DNA of 64,000 nt from the NCBI RefSeq assembly GCF_051433165.1, contig NZ_JBHMFS010000001.1, positions 372,001-436,000 on the forward strand, written 5' to 3'. Position 1 is the first letter of the stretch. Every line of letters starts with the position of its first letter. The notes under the pieces were generated by a model that worked only from the letters and a program-made list of their open reading frames with translations, searched no databases and was not told the origin of the DNA. Both the position numbers and the translations under genes were made by a program. The DNA comes from Falsiroseomonas sp051433165 (GTDB taxonomy: Bacteria; Pseudomonadota; Alphaproteobacteria; Acetobacterales; Acetobacteraceae). This document shows positions 18,796 through 25,926 of the stretch, piece after piece.

Positions 18796-19827
18796 ATGGT
18801 GCGGATTCGGGAATTGGAGGACGGCGCCTGCGCCGCCTGGGATGATTTTGTCCAGCGCACACCGGAGGCGACCTTCTTTCACCTGTCGCCCTGGCGGCAG
18901 GTGATCGAGCGTGCCTTTGGCCATCGCACCCACTACGCCTATGCCGAGCAGGATGGCGCCATCGTCGGCGTGCTGCCGCTGGCGCGGATGAAGACGCTGC
19001 TGTTCGGCGACGCGCTGATCTCGACGCCCTTCTGCGTCTATGGCGGGCCGGTCGCGGCCACGCCGCAGGCCGCCGCGGCGCTGGAATCCCACGCCATGGA
19101 CCTGATGCGCCGGACCGGCGTGCCGAGCCTGGAATTCCGCCGCCGCGACGCGCCGGATGAGGGCTGGGCGGAGCGCCCGGCGCTGCACCACACTTTCCGC
19201 CGCGCCATCACCGGCGATGCGGATGCCGACATGAAGGCGATTCCGCGCAAGCAGCGCGCCATGGTCCGCAAGGGCATCTCCAATGGCCTGACCAGTGTCT
19301 CGAACCGCGACACGCGGGCACTGCACCATGTCTATGCCCGCATGGTGCATGCCCTCGGCACGCCCGTCTTCTCCGAGAAATACTTTCGGCTGCTCGGCGA
19401 GGCGTTCCCCGACGCACATGACGTGACCACGGTTCTGCATGAGGAGCGGCCGGTTGCCGCGGTGCTGAACTTCCATTTCCGGGACGAGGTGCTGCCCTAT
19501 TACGGTGGCGGCACACCGGAGGCACGCGGCCTGGCCGGCAATGACTTCCTGTATTGGGAAGTGATGCGCCGCGCCGGCGCTGAACGCGGCGCGCGGATGT
19601 TCGATTTCGGCCGCAGCAAGACCGGCACCGGCGCCTTCGACTTCAAGCGCAACTGGGGGTTCGAGGCGCAGCCGCTGCACTACTGCTATCAGCTTCGCCA
19701 GGGCGCGACACTGGCGGAAAACAATCCGGCCAATCCGAAGTTCAAGCTGATGATCGCCGCCTGGCGCCGGCTGCCCCTGCAGGTGGCGAATCTGATCGGG
19801 CCGCAGATCGTGCGGGGTCTTGGTTGA
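18796..19827 (+). CDS. FemAB-like GNAT-fold protein, XrtA-associated
   Basis: This is a 343-residue protein of the FemAB-related family found in PEP-CTERM loci. Two acetyltransferase-like lobes are visible: WDDFVQRTPEATFFHLSPW near the N-terminus and FDFGRSKTGTGAFDFKRNWGF near residues 265-285, the latter being the conserved signature. By homology with FemAB enzymes it may transfer an aminoacyl or acyl group to a sugar or lipid, but no substrate is known for this branch. It starts two bases after the deacetylase stop, with GCAGGG as a weak ribosome site. Confidence 0.9.
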   Translation: MVRIRELEDGACAAWDDFVQRTPEATFFHLSPWRQVIERAFGHRTHYAYAEQDGAIVGVLPLARMKTLLFGDALISTPFCVYGGPVAATPQAAAALESHAMDLMRRTGVPSLEFRRRDAPDEGWAERPALHHTFRRAITGDADADMKAIPRKQRAMVRKGISNGLTSVSNRDTRALHHVYARMVHALGTPVFSEKYFRLLGEAFPDAHDVTTVLHEERPVAAVLNFHFRDEVLPYYGGGTPEARGLAGNDFLYWEVMRRAGAERGARMFDFGRSKTGTGAFDFKRNWGFEAQPLHYCYQLRQGATLAENNPANPKFKLMIAAWRRLPLQVANLIGPQIVRGLG

Positions 19828-21044
19828 TGAAGCCGCGCCTGCTGTTCCTGTGCCACCGCATTCCCTTCCCGCCGGACAAGGGCGACAAGATCCGCGCCTG
19901 GCACATGCTGGATCGCCTGGCGGAGAACTGGGACGTCGATCTCGGCTGTCTGGTCGATGACCCGGCCGATCTGCGCCACCTGCCGGTGCTGCAGGCGCGC
20001 TGCGCCAGCGTGCTGGCACGACCGACCGGCCCGCGCCGCCAGGCGGCGCTGCGCGCGCTGTTGCGCTGCCGGCCGGGCCTGCCGCTGAGCCTCGGCTGGT
20101 TTCATGAGAAGGGGCTGTGGGACTGGGTGCAGGCGCATCTCGCCGCCGGCACGCATGAAGCCTGCTTCGTCTATTCCTCCGCCATGGCACCCTACGTCAT
20201 GGGGCGGCAGCATCCCGGCATGCGGCGCGTGCTGGACATGGTGGATGTCGATTCCGAGAAGTGGCGCGCCTATGCCGCGGATGCGCGGCCGCCGATGCGC
20301 CAGGTCTGGGCGCGGGAGGCGCGCACGCTGCTGGCCTTCGAACGCCGCGCCGCGGCCGCCTTCGACCGCACGCTGTTCGTCTCCGCCGCCGAGGCCGCGC
20401 AGTTCCGGTCCATGGCGCCCGAAGCCGCGGCGCGGGTGGATCATGTGGACAATGGCGTGGACCTGGCCGCCTTCGACCCGGCCCTGCCGACGCCGAACCC
20501 CTATGCGCCCGGCATGCGCGCCATCGTCTTCACCGGCACGATGGACTACCGCCCAAACATCGAGGCGGTCTGCTGGTTCGCGGAACAGGTGATGCCGCGC
20601 CTGGCCGATCTGCCGGGCGTTGCCTTCCACATCGTGGGCGCCAATCCCGCACCCGCCGTACGTGCTCTGGCCTCCCGGCCGGGCGTGCATGTGGCCGGCG
20701 CGGTGCCGCGCATCCAGCCCTGGATCGCGCATGCGGAGGTGGGCGTCGCACCGCTGCGAATAGCGCGCGGCATCCAGAACAAGGTGCTGGAGGCGATGGC
20801 GCTCGCGCGGCCCGTGGTGGCCAGCCCCGAGGCCTTTGAGGGCGTGCGCGCCCTGCCCGGCCGCGACATCCTGGTAGCGGAGGGCGCGGAGGCGATGGCG
20901 CAGGCGGTGCGCGAGGTGCTCGACGGCCGGCACCCGGGCCTCGGCCCACGGGCGCGGGCGGCGGTGACGGAAGCGCATGACTGGAACGCCACGCTGCGCC
21001 GCCTCGATGCGGTGCTGCCGGTGCGGGAGAAAGTGACAGCATGA
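19827..21044 (+). CDS. GT4-type sugar transferase, PEP-CTERM/EpsH1-associated
   Basis: This is a 405-residue GT-B glycosyltransferase with the family's N-terminal signature LFLCHRIPFPPDKGDKIR (residues 5-22). The C-terminal half carries VFTGTMDYRPN near 232 and the GIQNKVLEAMALARPVVAS donor-site region near 315-333. It should add a sugar in exopolysaccharide repeat-unit synthesis. The ATG at 19827 is used; a TTG three bases upstream is possible. It abuts the FemAB gene (last base shared) and overlaps xrtA by four bases, so it lies in a tightly coupled operon. Confidence 0.92.
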   Translation: MKPRLLFLCHRIPFPPDKGDKIRAWHMLDRLAENWDVDLGCLVDDPADLRHLPVLQARCASVLARPTGPRRQAALRALLRCRPGLPLSLGWFHEKGLWDWVQAHLAAGTHEACFVYSSAMAPYVMGRQHPGMRRVLDMVDVDSEKWRAYAADARPPMRQVWAREARTLLAFERRAAAAFDRTLFVSAAEAAQFRSMAPEAAARVDHVDNGVDLAAFDPALPTPNPYAPGMRAIVFTGTMDYRPNIEAVCWFAEQVMPRLADLPGVAFHIVGANPAPAVRALASRPGVHVAGAVPRIQPWIAHAEVGVAPLRIARGIQNKVLEAMALARPVVASPEAFEGVRALPGRDILVAEGAEAMAQAVREVLDGRHPGLGPRARAAVTEAHDWNATLRRLDAVLPVREKVTA

Positions 21045-22528
21045 ACGTGATCCTGCCCGCGCGTCCCGCAACCGGCGTGCATGGCGGCTGGGGCCTGCCG
21101 CTCGCGGCGCTCGGTCTCGGCCTTCTGGCATTCGGCCTGTTGTTCCAGGCGGAGGTTGCGGCGGCGGTCGCCACTTGGGACCGCTCCGCCACCTACAACC
21201 ATTGCTGGCTGGTGCTGCCGATCGCGATCTGGCTTGCCTGGGTACGGCGGGATCGCCTGAAGGTGCTGCGGCCCGAGCCTTCGCTGCTGCTGGCCCTGCC
21301 GGCGCTGGCCGGCGCGCTGGCCTGGATTGTGGCGGAGCGACTGGGCATTATGGAAGGGCGGCAGCTTGTCCTGATCGGGCTGGTGTGGGTCCTGGTGCTG
21401 GCGACGCTTGGCTGGCGCATCGCGCTGGCGATGGCGGCCCCGCTGGCCTACCTGATTTTTCTCGTACCATTCGGCGAGTTCGCCACGCCCTTCCTGCAGG
21501 ACGTGACCTTGCAGATGATCCTGGTGGGGCTGCGCTTTTTCGAAATCCCCCACTACGCCGATGGGCTGGTGATCGAGATTCCGGCTGGCACCTTCCTGGT
21601 GGCCGAGGCCTGTGCCGGGCTGCGCTTCCTGATCGCGGCGATCGCCTTCGGCGCGCTGTATGCGTTGGTGATGTTCCGCAGCCCGGGGCGGCGGCTGATG
21701 GTGATGCTGCTGGCCGTCGGGGTGCCGGTGCTGGCCAATGGCATCCGCGCGCTGGGCATCGTGCTGCTCGGCCACCATCTCGGCAGTGCGGAGGCGGCGG
21801 CGGCGGACCACCTGATCTACGGCTGGGTGTTCTTCTCCGTGGTGCTGCTGCTGCTGGTGGTGGCGGGCCTTCCCTTCCGCCAGGACGGCGCGGTGGCGCC
21901 GGTGGCGCATGACCCGCTGGCGCCGTTGCGGCCGCAGCGCGTGGCACCGGCGCGGGGTGTGGCGGTTGCAGCGCTGGCCGTTGGCCTGGCGGCGACGGGG
22001 CCGCTGGCGGCGGCCAGGCTGGATGCCGGCGTGGCGCCGCCGCAGGTGCAGGATGCGGCCCTGACGGCGCCGGATGGCTGCGTCGCGGAAGGCCTGGCGC
22101 TACGCTGCGCGGGGCTCGTCGCCACGGCGCGGCTGATGCAGTTCGCAGCGGACGCCAATTGGGCCGGCGTCGCCGCGGCACGCCGTGCGGCCGCGGGGGC
22201 CGTGAATGACGATGCGCTGACCTTCGGCGTGCAGGCGCCCGGCATGGCATGGCAGGTGCGCCACGTTACGGGACGATCCGCCCTGGTTGCCGTGGCCGCC
22301 TGGCGGGACGGCGTAGCGGCGGGGGATGGCCTGCGCTCGCGCGCCGCGCAGGCGCTGTCGGCGCTGCGCGGCGGCACGGCGCGGCCGGTGCTCGTGGTGG
22401 TGGACCTGGTGCCGGAGGATGCCGCGGCCCTGGACGTTGCCCAGGCCAGCCGGGTGATGCGCGCCGTGCTCGCGGCGCAGCGGCAGAGCCTGGGCGCCGT
22501 TGCGGCGGCGCGTTCAACGGGTTCGTGA
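21041..22528 (+). CDS. xrtA: Exosortase A (XrtA/EpsH) with a long C-terminal extension
   Basis: This is a 495-residue polytopic cysteine transpeptidase-like protein that processes PEP-CTERM proteins at the inner membrane. The predicted catalytic residues are C191 in VAEACAGLRF, R236 in NGIRALG and H257 in ADHLIYGW. Roughly eight membrane segments lie in the first 280 residues. From about residue 300 a further 190 residues form one membrane segment plus a soluble Ala-rich domain, placed where XrtA proteins often carry an EpsI-like part, though the match is weak. It overlaps the glycosyltransferase stop (ATGA). Its likely substrates are encoded directly downstream. The last roughly 400 bases are repeated as a relic at 23489-23887. 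Confidence 0.95.
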   Translation: MNVILPARPATGVHGGWGLPLAALGLGLLAFGLLFQAEVAAAVATWDRSATYNHCWLVLPIAIWLAWVRRDRLKVLRPEPSLLLALPALAGALAWIVAERLGIMEGRQLVLIGLVWVLVLATLGWRIALAMAAPLAYLIFLVPFGEFATPFLQDVTLQMILVGLRFFEIPHYADGLVIEIPAGTFLVAEACAGLRFLIAAIAFGALYALVMFRSPGRRLMVMLLAVGVPVLANGIRALGIVLLGHHLGSAEAAAADHLIYGWVFFSVVLLLLVVAGLPFRQDGAVAPVAHDPLAPLRPQRVAPARGVAVAALAVGLAATGPLAAARLDAGVAPPQVQDAALTAPDGCVAEGLALRCAGLVATARLMQFAADANWAGVAAARRAAAGAVNDDALTFGVQAPGMAWQVRHVTGRSALVAVAAWRDGVAAGDGLRSRAAQALSALRGGTARPVLVVVDLVPEDAAALDVAQASRVMRAVLAAQRQSLGAVAAARSTGS

Positions 22529-22532
22529 TCTC

Positions 22533-22560
22533 TGTCGGCACCACTTACAGGCATCTGACA
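22533..22560 (+). promoter_or_regulatory. Candidate activator (PrsR) binding site upstream of PEP-CTERM gene 1
   Basis: The imperfect inverted repeat TGTCGG (22533-22538) / CTGACA (22555-22560) lies about 50-75 bases upstream of the -24 element, where sigma-54 activators bind. The same two arms with the same 22-base offset recur in the second copy at 23892 and 23914. Assignment to PrsR is inferred from its being the sigma-54 activator of this locus. Confidence 0.45.
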
Positions 22561-22609
22561 GAACTGCCGTTGTTTCAGATAATACGCTGAAAAATAAGGA
22601 AAAATAATC

Positions 22610-22625
22610 TGGCACGCAGCTTGCT
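22610..22625 (+). promoter_or_regulatory. Sigma-54 promoter of PEP-CTERM gene 1
   Basis: TGGCAC (22610-22615), five bases, then TTGCT (22621-22625) is an exact match to the -24/-12 consensus, with 10 bases between GG and GC. Transcription should start near 22636, giving a leader of about 48 bases before the ATG at 22684. An A/T-rich stretch lies directly upstream. Confidence 0.9.
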
Positions 22626-22683
22626 AATGATGAATTAGGCCACCGGGGTTGCCGGCGGCCGCTTCGAGATGAAGGATCAGATT

Positions 22684-23232
22684 ATGAAAAAGGCACTCTT
22701 TGGCGCCGTCGCCGCCCTCGCCCTCATGGCCTCCCCGGTTCTGGCCGGTCCGATCGCGGCAGGCAGCAACCTGTCGATCGGCGGCATCAACAAGGTCACC
22801 GACACGCAGATCACCTTCGACGGCATGCAGCGCCTGGACATCGCCGCAGGCAGCTTTGCCGGCCTCGGCACTTGCCTGAGCTGCGTTGACATCGGCGACA
22901 TCACCTTCTCGCCGTCGGTGTCTGATGGTCTGCTGTTCACGATCATGAACAACATGCTCACGAGCACCTTCATCCTGGATCCGGGCGCGACGGTGACGAA
23001 CATTCCCGGCACCCCGGGCACGCTTTCGATCCGCGGCTTCGGCACGGCGACGCTGACCGGCTTCGACGACACCCCCGGCACCCTCGCGTTCAGCACGCAG
23101 AACGGCCTCGTCAGCAACGTGACCTTCTCCGCCACCGTGATCGCGGTGCCGGAGCCGGCCTCCCTCGCGCTGTTCGGCACCGCACTGCTCGGTCTCGGCC
23201 TGGTTCGCCGCGCGCGCCGCAACAAGGCCTGA
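22684..23232 (+). CDS. PEP-CTERM sorting-domain protein, copy 1
   Basis: This is a 182-residue exported protein. The signal peptide is residues 1-21 (MKKALFGAV to SPVLA). The middle is a beta-rich low-charge domain with one CxxC pair (GTCLSC). The C-terminal 28 residues are a textbook PEP-CTERM signal: VPEPASLALFG at 155-165, a hydrophobic segment, then RRARRNKA. It should be recognised by exosortase A and released or linked at the cell surface or in the exopolysaccharide matrix. The start at 22684 follows AAGGA by seven bases. It is driven by its own sigma-54 promoter and followed by a terminator. It differs from copy 2 at about 30 residues, mostly in the centre. Confidence 0.95.
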   Translation: MKKALFGAVAALALMASPVLAGPIAAGSNLSIGGINKVTDTQITFDGMQRLDIAAGSFAGLGTCLSCVDIGDITFSPSVSDGLLFTIMNNMLTSTFILDPGATVTNIPGTPGTLSIRGFGTATLTGFDDTPGTLAFSTQNGLVSNVTFSATVIAVPEPASLALFGTALLGLGLVRRARRNKA

Positions 23233-23274
23233 GTCAAACAGCCCCGCTTCGCGCGGTTCTGATACCTTCAGGAT

Positions 23275-23306
23275 GCGCGTCCGGCATTGTGCCGGGCGCG
23301 CGTTTT
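23275..23306 (+). terminator. Rho-independent terminator after PEP-CTERM gene 1
   Basis: A 12-bp stem with one G-T wobble (arms GCGCGTCCGGCA and TGCCGGGCGCGC), a TTG loop and a following GTTTT. It lies 43 bases after the stop codon. A weaker GCCCCGC-TTCGC-GCGG hairpin precedes it at about 23241-23255. Confidence 0.88.
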
Positions 23307-23488
23307 GCGTTTCAGGCGTCCCACGCCCAGGCGAGGCACGGTCGAAATAGCCAGCAGCAAACGGCGCGCCCCGGGGTTCCGCCTGGCGCCGAACAGGACG
23401 GTGGGGGTGCCGCCTGCACCACCACGCCGTGGTCGATAAGCACCACACGCGTGGACAGCCGCGCGATGAAGCCCGTTCCATGGCTCAC
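23307..23488. other. Gap between the duplication units with a possible ABC-ATPase scrap
   Basis: No intact gene. On the minus strand at about 23414-23488 a frame reads LVSHGTGFIARLSTRVVLID followed by HGVVVQ. This resembles the H-loop and C-terminal end of an ABC transporter ATPase, but no Walker motifs are present. It is either a gene scrap or chance. Confidence 0.3.
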
Positions 23489-23887
23489 CAGCGGCTGGTG
23501 TAATTCGCAGACCACACCAACTGGGCCGCCGTTGCCGCGGCGACGCGCGGCTGCCGGGGTCGTGAATGACGACGCGCTGACCTTCGGCGTGCAGGCGCCC
23601 GGCATGGCATGGCAGGTGCGCCATGTTTCGGGCGATCCGCGCTGGTCGCAGTGGCTGCCTGGCGGGACGGCGCAGCGGCGGGGGATGGTCTGCGGTCGCG
23701 CGCCCCGCAGGCGCTTTCGGCGCTGCGCGGCGGCACGGCGCGGCCGATGCTGGCGGTGGTGGAACTGGCCCCGGAGGATGCCGCGGCGCTGGACGTTGTC
23801 CAGGCCAGCCGGGTGACGCGCGGCGTGCTCGCGGCGCAGCGGCAGGGTCTGGGCGCCGTTGCGGCTGCGCGTTCAACGGGTTCGTGA
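23489..23887 (+). pseudogene. Relic of the xrtA 3' end, frameshifted
   Basis: This is a decayed copy of xrtA 22127-22528. It still reads VNDDALTFGVQAPGMAWQVRHV-like in one frame up to about 23630, then loses one base relative to xrtA (GGGCGATCC here, GGGACGATCC in the gene) and continues in another frame to the equivalent stop at 23885-23887. It lacks the start and the catalytic part, so it cannot encode an exosortase. It is the left end of duplication copy 2. Confidence 0.88.
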
Positions 23888-23891
23888 CCTT

Positions 23892-23919
23892 TGTCGGCGC
23901 CACTTACAGGCGGCTGACA
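23892..23919 (+). promoter_or_regulatory. Candidate activator binding site upstream of PEP-CTERM gene 2
   Basis: TGTCGG (23892-23897) and CTGACA (23914-23919), with the same arms and spacing as at 22533-22560. The intervening CCACTTACAGG is also conserved. It lies about 50-75 bases upstream of the -24 element. Confidence 0.45.
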
Positions 23920-23968
23920 GAACTGCGAGAGTTTCATATAAGCCATTGAAAAAATTAACCAAGTACTC

Positions 23969-23984
23969 TGGCATGCAGTTTGCC
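23969..23984 (+). promoter_or_regulatory. Sigma-54 promoter of PEP-CTERM gene 2
   Basis: TGGCAT (23969-23974), five bases, then TTGCC (23980-23984). The GG and GC pairs and their 10-base spacing are kept, but the -24 CAC has become CAT and the -12 T has become C, so it should be weaker than promoter 1. The leader to the ATG at 24044 is about 48 bases. Confidence 0.82.
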
Positions 23985-24043
23985 TACAACGGGTTGGGCC
24001 ACTGGATTTGCCGGCAGCCGGTTCGAGATTAAGGAAAAGAATT

Positions 24044-24592
24044 ATGAAGAAGGCACTCTTCGGCGCCGTCGCCGCCCTCGCCCTCATGGCCTCCCCGGTT
24101 CTGGCCGGCCCGATCATGCCGGGCAGCAACCTTTCGATCGGCGGCATCAACAAGGTCACCGACACACAGATCACCTTCTCCGGCCCGCAGCGCCTGGACA
24201 TCGCCGGTGGCAGCTTTGCCGGCCTCGGCACTTGCTTCGCCTGCGTCAACATCGCCAACATCAGCTACTCGCCGACGACGTCCGATGGCCTGCTGTTCAC
24301 GATTACGAGCAACGGCCTCGTGAGCACTTTCATCCTGGACGCGGGCGCGTCGGTGATGCAAAGCCCCGGCACTCCGGGCACGCTGTCGATCCGCGGCTTC
24401 GGCACAGCGACGCTGACCGGCTTCGACGACACCCCCGGCAGCATCGCGATCAGCACGCAGAGCGGCCTTGTCAGCGACGTGACCTTCTCCGCCACCGTGA
24501 TCGCGGTGCCGGAGCCGGCCTCCCTCGCACTGTTCGGCAGCGCGTTGCTGGGCCTCGGCCTGGTTCGTCGCGCGCGCCGCAACAAGGTCTGA
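24044..24592 (+). CDS. PEP-CTERM sorting-domain protein, copy 2
   Basis: This is a 182-residue paralogue of the protein at 22684, with an identical signal peptide and an almost identical C-terminal sorting signal (VPEPASLALFG, hydrophobic segment, RRARRNKV). The CxxC pair is kept as GTCFAC. About 30 substitutions are concentrated between residues 25 and 150, for example around residues 60-75 and 90-110. It is probably an exosortase A substrate destined for the cell surface or matrix. The ATG at 24044 follows AAGGAAAAG. Because the signal and sorting ends are conserved while the middle diverges, the two copies may have different surface properties (inference). Confidence 0.95.
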   Translation: MKKALFGAVAALALMASPVLAGPIMPGSNLSIGGINKVTDTQITFSGPQRLDIAGGSFAGLGTCFACVNIANISYSPTTSDGLLFTITSNGLVSTFILDAGASVMQSPGTPGTLSIRGFGTATLTGFDDTPGSIAISTQSGLVSDVTFSATVIAVPEPASLALFGSALLGLGLVRRARRNKV

Positions 24593-24597
24593 TTGAG

Positions 24598-24670
24598 CAG
24601 CCCCGCTTCGCGCGGGGCTGGTCTGACACCTTCAGGATGCGCGTCCGGCATTATGCCGGGCGCGCGTTTT
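24598..24670 (+). terminator. Tandem hairpin terminator after PEP-CTERM gene 2
   Basis: The first hairpin is AGCCCCGC-TTCGC-GCGGGGCT at about 24598-24618. The second (24639-24670) has arms GCGCGTCCGGCA and TGCCGGGCGCGC, a TTA loop and a GTTTT tail. The second hairpin is the same element as after copy 1. Confidence 0.88.
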
Positions 24671-24949
24671 GCGTTCCAGGCGTCGCGCACCCGGGCGACG
24701 CGGTCGCGCGCCGCCGGACAGCGCGGCCGGGGTACCGCCTGCACCAGCACTCGCGGAGATGGCGCACCGATCCAGCATGAGACGAGCTGGCTGCGGCCCG
24801 GCTATTCCGCCGACTGCCTCGATCAGGATCACCGCCGCCGCACCAACTTCGCGCATCTGGTCCAGACCGGACGGGCGAATGAGATGTGAGAGGCGATCAG
24901 CGCCTTCCTGCCGAATGCGGCGCTGGCGCTGCCTCGACGGCGCCCCCAC
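24671..24949. other. Gap without a supported gene
   Basis: This is 279 bases between the terminator and the extensin-like gene. The first 80 or so bases show loose similarity to 23307-23430, suggesting that the duplicated unit once extended further. Short frames exist on both strands but none has a ribosome site or a recognisable protein pattern. No clear promoter for the downstream gene was seen. Confidence 0.5.
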
Positions 24950-25648
<699 letters not shown>

Positions 25649-25652
25649 CGCT

Positions 25653-25913
25653 TCAGGAATCGCCGGCCCAGCGCCGGCCCGCGCCGGCGCCGCCCTTGGC
25701 TTCCGGCGCCAGATCCTCGGTCTTCCTGCCCTCGACATGGTCCATATGGCGTTTGCCTGAAACCTCATCGCCGATGTCGGGGCGGTTGTCGGTGCCGGAA
25801 CGGGCGGTGCCCGCGGGGATACCGGTGCCGCTGCTGCCTTCCGGCATCGGCTGGCGTTCGGGCAGGGCGCCCGGTTCCGACGTTTCGGGAGTGGGCTTCT
25901 CGGGCTGGGACAT
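25653..25913 (-). CDS. Small hydrophilic protein, function unknown
   Basis: This is an 86-residue Pro/Glu/Gly-rich, probably disordered protein (MSQPEKPTPETSEPG). The start at 25913 is firmly set by AGGAGG eight bases upstream. It follows the SDR gene by 13 bases and is probably in the same stress operon. No domain is recognised, but the late segment GDEVSGKRHMDHVEGRKTED looks conserved-like. Confidence 0.7.
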   Translation of the reverse strand: MSQPEKPTPETSEPGALPERQPMPEGSSGTGIPAGTARSGTDNRPDIGDEVSGKRHMDHVEGRKTEDLAPEAKGGAGAGRRWAGDS

Positions 25914-25926
25914 GGAAATTTCCTCC

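Larger units (their letters stand above)
22127..23306 (+). repeat. Tandem duplication, copy 1 (xrtA tail, promoter, PEP-CTERM gene, terminator)
   Basis: This block recurs as 23489-24670 at an offset of about 1,360 bases: GCGGCTGATG of xrtA at the left, TGTCGG at 22533 versus 23892, ATG at 22684 versus 24044, and terminator at 23275 versus 24639. The offset drifts by only a few bases across the block, so small indels have accumulated since duplication. Confidence 0.88.
23489..24670 (+). repeat. Tandem duplication, copy 2
   Basis: The second unit of the tandem duplication, containing the xrtA relic, a sigma-54 promoter, PEP-CTERM gene 2 and its terminator. The coding part is well preserved (same length, signal and sorting motifs), whereas the xrtA tail has decayed. 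The selected part of the unit is therefore the PEP-CTERM gene and its control region. Confidence 0.88.

Noticed and set aside
24008..24043. Upstream start (24008) for PEP-CTERM gene 2
   Set aside because: It lies before the ribosome site AAGGAAAAG, adds residues ahead of a complete signal peptide and is not shared with copy 1.
24671..24949. Short frames between the second terminator and the extensin-like gene
   Set aside because: No ribosome sites, no recognisable protein pattern, and partial similarity to the non-coding gap at 23307-23430.
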